DNA from: Cryptomeria japonica
Taxonomy: Eukaryota > Streptophyta > Pinopsida > Cupressales > Cupressaceae
DNA: 64,000 bases
Assembly (NCBI RefSeq): GCF_030272615.1
Contig: NC_081408.1
Span: 762,654,673-762,718,672 of the forward strand
Reading direction: 5' to 3'
A model generated the notes under the pieces. It was given only the letters and a program-made list of their open reading frames with translations. It was not told the origin of the DNA and did no database searches. The translations under genes were made by a program, and so were the position numbers. Position 1 is the stretch's first letter; the number at the start of each line of letters is the position of its first letter. Below are positions 1 through 10,015 of the stretch, in pieces.

Positions 1-1030
1 CTTTGAGGACTTCAACAACATTCAACATCATTCTATCAAGCATCTATCCAATTCATTCATCCACTTAGGGCTTGGAAGACATTGAAGAACAATAGGAGAT
101 TACCGACTGAAGATTGGCTTGTACTCCTCCCTTGAGGGTTGGGTATGATTTCGTATTGTTTTCATGTCTTTGCATAAGCTTTGATACATCATTTATTCAT
201 GCTTTAGATCACATTGCATCTTGATTTAGAGCATTTGCATTATCATTTACAAGCAATTAGGGTTTACTTTCTAGGTTGCTCTAGTTTGCTTTCTTGCATT
301 TTTGGACCTTGCACACACACTAGGTCTGCACACACAATACATTTTACAAAACAACTTGGCTATTCGTGGAGGTGGAAATCACCGAAGCGGGGGTTTGACT
401 AAGGCAAAACCCTATATAGCTGCCCCTCCCCCTTTTCAGATATTATTGCAGGTTTCGGGATTCGGACGACGCCGCAGGGTACAGATCGGGAGAGAGAAAG
501 TTGGGACAGCACTCTGTGTGAAATTGCAGAGCAGGAGACCGGGACAGGGGCGCTGGGCGCCCTGGTCCTGCCAGGACAGGGGCGCTGGGCACCCTGGTCC
601 CTGGGACAGAGGCGCTGGGCGCCCTGGTCCTCCGGACAGACAGTTTGCAGACAGTTTCCAAGCAATGTTTCAGAGTGCAGAACAGTGGTTTCCGGTGCAG
701 TTTTTAGGACAGTGGCGCCCGCGCCCCCGTCCCGAATATTTTCAGTCCGATTTTGACTCCGGGTACATATCTGCATTCTTATTTTATCCTTACATTTACA
801 GCTGTTCATTGTTTAATCTCAATTCTGCAATCTTGTTATTGGTTCATACTTGCATTTTGGGATTAGGGTTTGAACTTGCATTACTTGATCTTACAATTTC
901 AACAAGGGAATAGGAATCCTAATAGATATCCCGTGGCTCTCTCTTTCACCAAAAGAAGTAGCCAATCGTGCGATATCTCTAGGCTCTTTCGTATTCCGTA
1001 ATGTGTGTCAAAGAGTAGGATTAGGGTATG
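1..1030 (+). other. LTR/leader-like fragment of a retroelement (uncertain)
   Basis: No gene is recognised here. A TATA-like box (TATATAG, 413-419) is followed by a pyrimidine-rich run and then a GC-rich block unlike the AT-rich surroundings. That arrangement is common in plant LTRs and retroelement leaders. The 203-residue open frame at 302-913 has low-complexity composition imposed by the GC-rich repeat and matches no family I know. No second LTR copy, primer site or polypurine tract was found in the window, so the assignment is inference only. Confidence 0.3.
541..640 (+). repeat. GC-rich ~31-bp tandem repeat, three units plus a partial
   Basis: Units start near 541, 573, 603 and 634 (partial). 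Each carries the core GGACAGGGGCGCTGGGC followed by an inverted GCGCCCTGG half. Each unit could therefore fold into a short hairpin (GGGGCGC paired with GGCGCCC). Units differ by one to three bases and by 1-2 bp in length. Base composition contrasts sharply with the flanks. Confidence 0.8.
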
Positions 1031-2492
1031 TTGACCTAGTCTCGCTTTTTTTCTCCCACACAAGTTGATAGGCGGTTGTTTACGTGAAATGGTTGAGGCT
1101 TTCTAAAGGCATTGTATTCAATATAAAATCGATTGATCAAATCTTGGGAAAATAATATATTATTTTGATTTTTTCCAATGAGTAAAATTATTGTTCCCTG
1201 TGTATATACCATTTCTATAGTGAAAAGACAATCCATAAATCCAAAAGATGATGTAGAACTCTAACTGCATTTTATTAATCTATGACTAAAAGTATTGTGA
1301 ACTTTACATTCTGTAAAAGCAGATGAATAACTATCTATCTTCTCTATTTAATTTAATATGTTTCTGTACAATAGTAATTTACTAATTTACCTAGGTTACC
1401 AGTTCTAGTACTGGTTCGGGTTCGGTTTGCAGGTTCGATCAAAAGAAATTTTGGGGTTGGGTTCATTTTGGGTTTGTCCATATAAAACATATGAAAAGTA
1501 GAAATAAATACATATTTGCATCAGTAATTAAGTTCAAAATACCATACATAGCATCATATCGTATAATAAACGTAACCACCATAAAAATAATAAATATTCC
1601 AATGTCAATTAGTCAAAATCAAATGTCATGATATGTATTACATATTAAACTTAAAAAATAATAATGTCAAGCATCAACAATCAACCATCACTAATCAAGC
1701 ACTATCATATGGGTCTTCAAAAATACCATCACCATCCATATTATCAAAACATAATAATAGACATTGTACACTAACACTATGTCATCCCCCTAAAAGAAAA
1801 AGTTGTCTTCCTCGTAGTAAAGAAAACAAGCGAGTATCAAATAATATTAGGGAAGATTGTCCAATTTGATGATGATACAGTAGACAAAAACCTGTATGCA
1901 AACTTGGAGAGTAGGCGGCTAATCCAATGAGTTTAGTCAGAGTCCGAGGGCAGTGACCCAATAGGATCAACAGACAATGCCCCTCACAATGTCTATATGT
2001 AACGCCCCTAGCTATTCTTTGTTGTGATATTAGGCAGGATTGAAGGGCAGAGCCCATCCCACCAAGCCCAAATTAAGACCTTCAAAACCACACAGACCTT
2101 CATAGGGCACGTCACTTTGCATTCACAATAAGAGAAATATTACAATTCTTTTAGATCCATGTTTTAGGGTTTAGGGGGAGGGGGGGCAAATTTGGCTTTT
2201 TGGTCAAACTTGAAAGTCAAAAGGAAATAAATTAAATTAAAAAATTGACCAAATTTGCTGTTTGGGTGTTGGAAACTGCAAAATTCAGTACGGCTAAGCC
2301 TGCTGGGTTTATCTCGAATAGACCTGCAAACTATTTGCAAGACTGTGGATGGACCCCAGGGTGAACCTAATTCAGACCCGTATCCGGGCTAGACAGAACC
2401 CGAATTGGGAAGCATTGCCCAGCAAACCAATAATATAATACTTTACTAATTAGTGTTACAAAATGCAAAGGAACTATAACAGAAGATTTACA
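1031..2492. other. Unassigned AT-rich DNA
   Basis: No coding region, LTR pair or RNA gene is recognised. The open frames here (1036-1236 minus, 1633-1869 plus, 1782-2057 minus) are short, lack family motifs and look like chance frames. A short run resembling TTTAGGG appears near 2163 but is not an array. Confidence 0.5.
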
Positions 2493-3085
2493 ATTGCTCT
2501 TCCATAACTCAGCTTAAAAGTCATGGGCAAGTTACTTGCTGGACTGAAATTCTTGTGAGTACACACTAAGAGTTATGTAACAATTATTTGGTTGGAAAAC
2601 TCCAAACTTCAATTAATTGCTGGTCTATCACTTTCACTTTTTTGGCACTCAAATTAAATGCATAATCACCGTCCTATGAAATCATCCCTACGGATAGACC
2701 TGTCCTTCCAACATCCAAACAGATAACACCAAATAAAGCCTAACAATGGGTGTCTTCATAGTGTTTTAGAGATATGCGTATTAATCTAGATTTTGGCTTC
2801 AAGAACAAGGCTGCCATTAACCTGCCTCCCTATCCTGACTGCATCAAACACTTGCTCTTCCATCACTCGGCTCAAGTTGTGGGTAAGTCACTAGCTGTTT
2901 GAAAATATTGTGAGTTCTTACCACATTTTAGAACCATGAATTTATAATTATCTAGTTGGAAACTCCCAATCTTCACTTGATCGCTAATCTTCCACTTTCA
3001 CTTTTTTACCACTCCTAAATTTTGCATTAGTACAGCCCTACAAATCCAACCTTACAAATAGATCTCTCCTCCCAGCTTCCGAAAT
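2493..3085. repeat. Diverged direct duplication (two ~230-bp copies)
   Basis: Copy A runs about 2493-2715 and copy B about 2850-3085. Both share, in order, a TTGCTCTTCCAT segment, a GGGYAAGT segment, a GTTGGAAA segment and a CACTTTCACTTTTTT segment. Spacing between equivalent points is about 357 bp. The copies differ by many substitutions and small indels, so the duplication is old. No protein is encoded. The ancestor is not identified; a decayed transposon or a gene-flank duplication are both possible. Confidence 0.65.
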
Positions 3086-3943
3086 GAGTTCTAATCATTC
3101 ATGAGAAGTCCTCTAGAGGCCTTCTTGGTAATAATTATATCCACTAAAATTGATTAAGCAATTGCTTATAAATTCATATCCTAATCTCTTCTCTCCGTAT
3201 TGTACTTAGACTAATTCTCAATACTACCGCATAATGCCGAACAATGGGTGTTACTCTTTCACCTATTTGGGCACATTCTCCAAAATTTTAGGTGAACACT
3301 TCTCTGTTTTCCTAGCTAGTTGTAGCTCGTTGAAAAGCATCTAGTAATCCTCTTATATAATATAATAAGATAACATGATATTTGAATTTTTACAGTAGAA
3401 TTTTTTTTGGTAATTTGAGAATATTACTATTATTTACCTATATTCTTCCCCTCTTTATTCAATATTTCTCTCCTTGAAAAGTTAAAAAATAATGAATTCT
3501 CATTCTTTAGAGAATATTTTTGTGAAGACTTTCAAACCTGAATCTTTCCAAACAACACGTATTATACTTTTTTATTTACAGGACAAAACATTAACACTAG
3601 TAAGTTCTTTATTATCTAGTTCGTAAATTAGAAATCTACTAGACCTAATTTTAGTTTGAAACCCTGCAACAATTTCGATTTGAAACTGAAACGAGCCCAA
3701 GTTTAGGTGACTTGAAGGAAGAGATAGGTTGTGAAATTTGAATGCTAAGCCGAAGAGTACAAAATGGAATTCGCATAAAAGAAAATAGAAGAACTTGAAG
3801 GAAGAGTTACTCTAAGTGGTGAAAACTAAGCGGAACATTTAAGAATTCAAATTACTAGAATTTATTATAAAAAAAAATAGAATTTGTAAATCTTCAAAAC
3901 AAATGAAAAAACGAAAGTATAAATGAAAAAAAATATATTGTAC
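3086..3943. other. Probable intron/downstream region of the NFD6/NOXY2-like gene
   Basis: On the minus strand this stretch follows the exon at 3944-4190. A donor-like GT lies at 3943-3942. One possible acceptor on the minus strand, TTGTTGCAG ending at 3664, would continue in phase for about 30 codons to a stop. This is only a candidate because short final exons in this family vary. Nothing else is recognised. Confidence 0.3.
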
Positions 3944-4190
3944 CGAGAGAAAGGGCGCTGCAAGTCCTTGAGCTGACGGAGAGGTGAGATACAAGTTTAG
4001 CAGCAGCAACAGCATCATGCAACGGTATCATTGACTTGACGCATCTTCTTCTAAAGATTGCTGTTTCACGGCCATTTCTAGCTGGAAAGGAAATCGGTCT
4101 GCTGCGATTGGTACCCTCTGCATGTCTAAATGGGTTTCCAGCTGAACGGAACGCGGACCTAACAGTTCTTGACGCTGCTCGAGATGCCAT
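3944..4190 (-). CDS. First exon of an NFD6/NOXY2-like small mitochondrial protein
   Basis: The frame begins with ATG at 4190 (MASRAASRTVRSAFRS). It is rich in Arg, Ser and Ala with almost no acidic residues early on, the usual look of a mitochondrial targeting peptide. About residues 53-80 carry the family signature MIPLHDAVAAAKLVSHL followed by SVSSRTCSALSLG, resembling the conserved block of plant NUCLEAR FUSION DEFECTIVE 6 / NONRESPONDING TO OXYLIPINS 2 proteins. These are small mitochondrial proteins of poorly known biochemistry. The exon stops at a G|GTACAA donor-like site exactly where members of this family commonly have a splice junction, so the real gene continues toward lower coordinates. 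An in-frame upstream ATG at 4325 exists, but the preceding 45 residues do not look like the family, so I chose 4190. A LINE sits only about 160 bp upstream. It could be a live gene with a displaced promoter or a recent pseudogene; no internal stop is visible. Confidence 0.68.
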
Positions 4191-4349
4191 GCTACAGAGG
4201 TTTAGGATTTTTAGAGGGTTTAACGTTTCACAGTCACAGCTGTTCAGTATTTCAGGAGGTTTCAAAACGGGCTTTGCATTTTCCAAATGTAACCCTTTAC
4301 TCACCGCGAGTAACTCTGTTCCCACTTAAAAAAGAGGTAAACAAAAGAA

Positions 4350-6814
4350 TTTTTATTTTTTTTATTTTTTTCTTCTTATTTAACTTTTTTTTTTTTTTTT
4401 TAATGAATAGGTCTTTTCTATTAATAAGAAATATTAAAGTATATATTCACAAAAAAGGGTTGGGGAATACAAGATCGCCCTGCGAGAGATTCGGCCGCTA
4501 TCAGAAACAAAAAACAACAAGCTATTCATCAAAAAACTTCCTCAGGCAGCTAAAGCAGAGGTAGCTAAGGGTGGAGGATCGGGGTCATCTTTTTTGCCCC
4601 ATACATCAGCGGGTCAGGGGTCGGGTCTAGCACAAACCACTCATCTTCAGGATCTTTTTCAATTTCACCTTCCTCCTACCTGGGAGGCGAGATCGCCAAA
4701 GCCAGGCGAGGAAACTTGGAGGTGGTGGCAGAGGGCCACCCAAAATCAACAGCAGCGGGAACAAAGGCCACAGGGGCATCAGAGGGCCACCTCGAGCCAG
4801 AGCCACACTGCAGCGAGGAAGCCGAACGACGACGCCAAGCATCATCTCTCCCGCCCGAGGGGCGGCGAGGAGGTTGGGACCGCGGGGTCTAAGAGCAGCG
4901 GGCAAAGGAGTTGCGACCACGGCGGCGGCCACAGGGCGGAGTACGGTCGGCAGAGACATAGTCTGGTGGTACTCGCGCAATCGCATAAGGGCATTGCCCC
5001 AGTGTTGAAGGAGCTCCTAAAGGTGGGCCACCTCAAGGGCCACCTTGTTAGCTTGTACCTGAATCTGCATTAATACATTGTTACAAATGTTAGCTTTAGC
5101 ATAAAGTGAAACATTAATATCCAAGCAGTTGTGAGAAAAAATAACAGCATTTCTATCCTTCCAAAGAGTGAATAGGATCTCCATTCTGAAAGCATGCCAT
5201 ATCTGGGAGAACTTAAAGGGGATTCTAGGCGAATCACCCAGAAGAGCCATATGCCAGAAAAATGACTTAGGCCAAAAAGGCCGAAAAAAGTCATGAATCC
5301 AGCTCTAATACTGTTGAGCTCTTCTACAGAACCAAAAAACGTGCATAAAAGTTTATGGGTGACCACAAAAAGGGCATCGAGGATTAGGCACTCCCAAATG
5401 CTTGAGCCTGGAACCCAAAGGCAAACCTTGAAAGAGAACACACCAAGAAAAGTGTGCAATCTTAGGTTCGGTGATGGCAGACCAAACAGTGAAAAACTTG
5501 AATCTTCAGGTAGTCTGGGAAGACTGCAAGTGCCACCATTGATTGAAAGTATGAACCATAGGCAAGTGAGGAACCAACAAGAGATAACCCATTTTGGGTT
5601 TGTAGTTGGTAAAAGGAGTCCAAGGATACCACTTCCAGTCTTTCCACTAAGGTCTAATATCGAACTTATGAAGTAAATTTGAGGAAAGGGCCGAGACCAG
5701 AAGGTCATAAGTCTGTTGATCTGGCCAAGATAGATGAAACTGGACCTGGAGGTCTTCCCAGACCAGAGGCTCATAGTAGATCTAGAAAAAAGATCCTTAG
5801 GGGTATGAATGTCGCGCTTTTGAAAGCGCAGAGCACTGACACCTTGAATCTTGGCCAAAGGTAACCCTTGCACTTGAAAAAGAGGGGACCACCAAAGGTT
5901 GTGTTGATTCATGGATCAATTGTCTTGAAAGCCATTGTCGGCCCATCGCAGCCAAGGCTTGATAGCTTCCCATGCACACCAGATACTTTTGACCACAAAA
6001 GTACCCTGTATTTGAGTAGGGTCTTTCATGGTGAGCAAGGTTTGCAAGCCAATCCCTTTCCAAGCTGGCCTTTTGGAAGGAAAGCCTAAAGAAATGCAAT
6101 GTCAGAGAAGAATTTTTCAGGCCTCATTGCCAAGTAAGGCTCTGATAACCCATTTAACACATAAGGCCAGCCCTTGGTTCTGGGTAGAAATAAGGCCGAG
6201 TCCTCCGGACTCCTTGGGGAGACAACAGTAGTCCCAAGCAACCCTGTGAAACCCATGATGGTCAGACCCAGAGGCCCAAAGAAAGGCCCGCAAAAGTCTT
6301 TCCAACTTCATGTAAGAGGCCTTTGAAGGAGCCCAATATGAAGAATAGTAAACATGGGTGGCAGCCAACACTTTGGAACAGACTTGGAATTTACCAGCCA
6401 AAGAGAGAGGCTTGGTGATCTAGTAGGCAAGCTTTTTCTCGATCCTGGCTAAGACCGCTTGCCAAACATCCGAAGGCGAAGCTTGGAAGGCAAAAGGAAT
6501 GCCCAAAAAGTGAAATATTTCGCCATGCTAGAGCCATTTCCAATCATACTGAAGGATCCATGGCGGAGCAAGAAGAAAGGATTGTCTGTAACATTGCGTC
6601 TTGTGCCACTGAATGGTCGAACCAGAAGCCAAGCAAAAAGCATTAATACACTAAAGAGCGGACTGCACATTATCCTCATCCTCAATGAGAGTGAGAAAAG
6701 AATCATCTGAAAAGTGGCCATTGACAAGTTGAGAAGGTGACTCAGGCAGGGAGATACCACGAACACACCCAACAACGATAGCATTAGCAAGTAGCCAAAC
6801 CCTTCCGCTGCAAT
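4350..6814 (-). mobile_element. 5'-truncated L1-type LINE (LINE-1 of this window)
   Basis: The element lies on the minus strand. Its 3' tail appears as T-rich runs at 4350-4402, and its body encodes the C-terminal part of a LINE ORF2. It is bounded by a direct repeat, AACAAAAGAA at 4340-4349 and again at 6815-6824, followed by T-rich matches on both sides. That is a typical target-site duplication from target-primed reverse transcription. The 5' end is cut inside the reverse transcriptase, again typical of LINE insertions. The 4404-5016 part is GC-rich and forms the distal ORF2/3' region. Insertion placed about 2.5 kb of DNA directly upstream of the NFD6/NOXY2-like exon. Confidence 0.88.
5017..6814 (-). 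pseudogene. LINE ORF2 fragment: reverse transcriptase C-terminal half and zf-RVT
   Basis: Read on the minus strand, the fragment starts in the reverse-transcriptase palm. The catalytic motif is FSDD (6702-6713), inside the context VNGHFSDDS, in place of the usual FADD. Downstream, a block at 6401-6117 contains THVYYSSYW and CCLPKESGGLG, the hallmark of the plant L1 thumb/connection region. Near 5400-5330 a CPFC...H...C pattern matches the zf-RVT zinc-binding domain found at the end of plant L1 ORF2. The frame ends near 5017. Several stops and frame changes interrupt it, so it is inactive. The endonuclease and the first half of the reverse transcriptase are absent because of 5' truncation. Confidence 0.85.
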
Positions 6815-7121
6815 AACAAAAGAAATTTAATAACTTATACGAGGTTAAAAAATGGTTAAATATAGTCTATGGGATATAACACTGCTCAAACTAATTTTGC
6901 ATTCAATTCTTTTTTTCATAAAATTATAATATTAAGACAGCCAATAAATGTCAATGAGATAATAAAGATAGCATAGTAACTAATACATTAATAATAATTT
7001 ATAAAGCGTTACAATGAGTCATAAGATCGCAGAAAAGTTGTAGAATGCTTAAGTAATAGTTGATCATTAGACATTACAAACATAGCATAGTTGAACCAGA
7101 AAATACAAGACAACGGTTTTA

Positions 7122-7569
7122 GGTTGGGGTCCCATGGAAGGGGGCTTTCTTAAAAATAGAGCGGGTGTTGTAGAGATTTTTTATGAATTTTTTTAAAGCA
7201 GGTGGTCCCATGAAATGTGTAGCACAGTTCTGCTTAAAAATTTAAGCCCCTAAGTTGAAGTAAGCTAGTGGTCCCATGAGCAGCAGTGAAAAATGAAATA
7301 ATTTGTTTTTTCTATTTTCCCTCTAAAATGTTTGGTGAAATTCATCTCAACTCTTTTCTGATTGCCAAGTGGCAAATACAATTCCTAAGCTGGTGGGGCA
7401 ATTTCTAGCCCCACCCCATTTTCACCTGCTTAAAAATGGAAGCCTAAAAAGTAGGAGCTTCTATTTTTTAGAAGAGATTCCAAATAATCCTGTAGCGCAA
7501 AAACAAAACTCCATGGGACTGCCTCTTCGTTAACAATAGAGCTTAAGCCCCTCCCATGGGACCCCTGCC
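7122..7569. mobile_element. Tourist/PIF-Harbinger-like MITE, 448 bp
   Basis: The left end reads GGTTGGGGTCCCATGG; the right end, in reverse complement, reads GGCAGGGGTCCCATGG. This gives an inverted repeat matching 14 of 16 bases, with further weak complementarity inward. Both ends are flanked directly by TTA (7119-7121 and 7570-7572), the TWA target duplication expected of PIF/Harbinger and Tourist elements. No transposase is encoded, so it is non-autonomous. Further copies of the TCCCATG motif occur inside. The ~300 bp on its left (6825-7121) contain nothing recognisable. Confidence 0.75.
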
Positions 7570-7899
7570 TTAGAAACACTAAGTGACAACCAAAAGAACA
7601 TGGTAGTTGTTGTAGAAAGATAAGTAACAAAATGATAGTTGAAGAACATTAGCAACTTGTCTTTTAATGCCACCAGCGATGGTATTAGCAATCTTGTAAA
7701 GAAGATCTTAGGCCCTTCTTTCTTAGACTGAGAAACATCTTGACTTGAAGTTTGATTTGTTGGATTTGGAGATCAATCTTTAGGTTCTTTTCAGCCTCAA
7801 TCTATAATTGAGAAAAGAGTGAAGTTGGTTAAAAAAGGTCTGACTAAAGCCCTCGAAATGCAGCTTCTTGGTGAACATTTAGGTTAGTAAAAATAGCTT

Positions 7900-10010
7900 T
7901 ACACATGTATCTCCATATATGAAACAAGATAACATGTCAAACTGCTTCCACAATAATATTAGTATGCAACCCCACAACAAGAATGGCTTCTTTCCAATTT
8001 AATTTGTGTTAAAAAATAGCTAGCAAATCATTAAAAAACGGGCTCCATTATTTTTTAACAAACTGACATCCCCAAAATATGTCTTATATTTACTTGCCTT
8101 ATAACAAAATGAGCAATTATCTAGTTGGACCATCATACATTTCAACCTGTCTACAATAGGTTGTTTGCAATGTAAAATATTCCTAGCAATTAATTGAGCA
8201 TATGAATGGGCTTTTGATTTCCAAATCTAAGCCATTTGACCAAAAAAAATCCTTAAACCTGCAATTCCATTTGATATTCAACCAAGACCTTAAGGGCAAA
8301 TTTGGAAGTAGTTGCAAGTAAACCTTATTTAAAGAAAAAAATAGAAAAGGATATGATGACATCCATAACCAATCTTTATAGAAGTTGTAACAAGTAGGAG
8401 TGCATAATTTCATAGTTAGCTCTAGCAAAACCAAAGACTACACAAAAACCAAGAACACTTTGTATTTACTGCTTAGATTGAATTGGTCTTTAACAGTATA
8501 CCATGATAGCCAACTCATAGTTTGAAAATCTCAAAGATCTCCAACATTACAAACTCTTTTTTTGAAGAGAACATAAGATTGTTTTGGAAAGCATAAAGCA
8601 AGGGGTTGATCCTGATAAAGAATGTGCTTATTCCACCAAATAAAAGAAGTGGAGAAACTGAAACCATGTTGGAGAGAGTTATCCCTCCATTTTGAAAGAC
8701 ATCAAAATTTATGTTGACAAGCCCTCCAAATAGACTACAGGAGAGATGAAGCTTTGATTGAGAAAAAGGAGGCATAAAGAACTTTATCTAACCATCCCAC
8801 ATGTTGCCATTTACCCTTGACAATGGTGAGATTAGTGTGGTTTCGTATAAAAATCTTCCATGGTTCATTCACATGGACAAATCTAATAATCTGTTTGGTA
8901 GTCAAATAAAACACTTGTGTTCTTCAATCTATAAGCCCCAAATCACCTTTTTATTCTAGTTGGATATGAGTCCATAAAGTGGATATGAATCCTTCATTGC
9001 CATCCCATTTAGCCCAAAGAAATTGATGGACAATTTTGATTAAATCTCATACCCATTTTTTTAGGACATCCAATAAGAGGAATAGTAGACATGTGTTGGA
9101 AGAAAAAATTTATTGATGACTTTTATTTTCTCAACCAAAGATAGAAATTCGCTTCTCCATTTGAAGATTTTATTCTTGATTCTATTAATGTAACAATTCC
9201 ATATATCTAAAAGAGACATCCTGATACCAAATGGTATACCAAGGTACCTCATGATTTCCTTGTGTTTGATTTGCTACCATTATTGAGGAATCTAATTAGG
9301 AAAAGAGTCATTTTGAACCTTCAAAATTTTTGTTTTAGCATGTACAACTTAAGAGCCTAAAACAATGCAATACAACTCCAATATGTCCATCATATTGGCA
9401 ATACGTTTTTCAGTATTTTGTAAAAATAATAGGTTATCATCGACATAATGGGAATTAGTAACAACCACATTATCAGGAATAGAGATTCTAGAGACCAGTT
9501 TTATATTATTAGCACTTTCAAATAATTATCCTAGAGAATTAGTTGTAAGGACATAGAGGTATGGGGCTAAGGGACAACCTTATCGGATAAATCTTTGTAA
9601 ATTAATTAAATTTGTCATAATTTTATTGATAATAATCTGAGCATTAGCATCTTGAAAAGCATTTGAATATGAGCTCGAAATTTAGGATTGAAGCCCATCC
9701 ATTGAAGCATCTTAAGAATAAAACTCCACAAAATTCTATCAATAGCTTTATCGAAGTCCAACTTTATCAAAATGGAATTCTATCCAGTTTGTTGAGCCCA
9801 TTCACAAGTCTCTCATGCCAACATAAGATTATCAATAATAAATATGCTAGTAATGAAACATGTTTGTTTGGCTCCAACAATTCCTTGGACCACTTGTTTG
9901 ATCCTAATGGCCAAGGCTTTTGCTACAATTTTATAGGAAGTGTTAAGCAAGGTTATAGGACACCAACCAAAAATGGAGTCTTCTTATTTTCCTTTAGGAA
10001 TAAGTTCAAT
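7900..10010 (-). pseudogene. LINE-2 ORF2: reverse transcriptase core to zf-RVT
   Basis: Reading the minus strand from 10010, the frame carries a conserved reverse-transcriptase start (ITLL-type motif followed by YKIVAKALAIRI). Next comes LIKLDFDKA (9770-9740), the first catalytic Asp region, and HYVDDNLLF with the YVDD box at 9436-9447. The block MRYLGIPFGIRMSLLDIW...THVYYSSYW (9252-9061) is the thumb region. A weak Cys-rich part near 8150-8080 matches the position of zf-RVT. Many stops and frame changes make it non-functional, and it is more diverged than the LINE at 4350-6814. Confidence 0.72.
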
Positions 10011-10015
10011 TATAC

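Noticed and set aside
302-913. 203-codon plus-strand open frame
   Set aside because: It runs through the GC-rich tandem repeat and a poly-pyrimidine stretch, with no domain or conserved start context. The opposite strand is also open there, as expected from composition.
2163-2180. TTTAGGG-type telomere word
   Set aside because: Only one or two imperfect units; not an interstitial telomeric array.
4594-5073. 159-codon plus-strand frame, Gln/Gly/Arg-rich
   Set aside because: Antisense to the GC-rich 3' part of the LINE at 4350-6814. The LINE explains this region.
5293-5676. 127-codon plus-strand frame
   Set aside because: Antisense shadow of the LINE zf-RVT region, which has recognisable family motifs on the minus strand.
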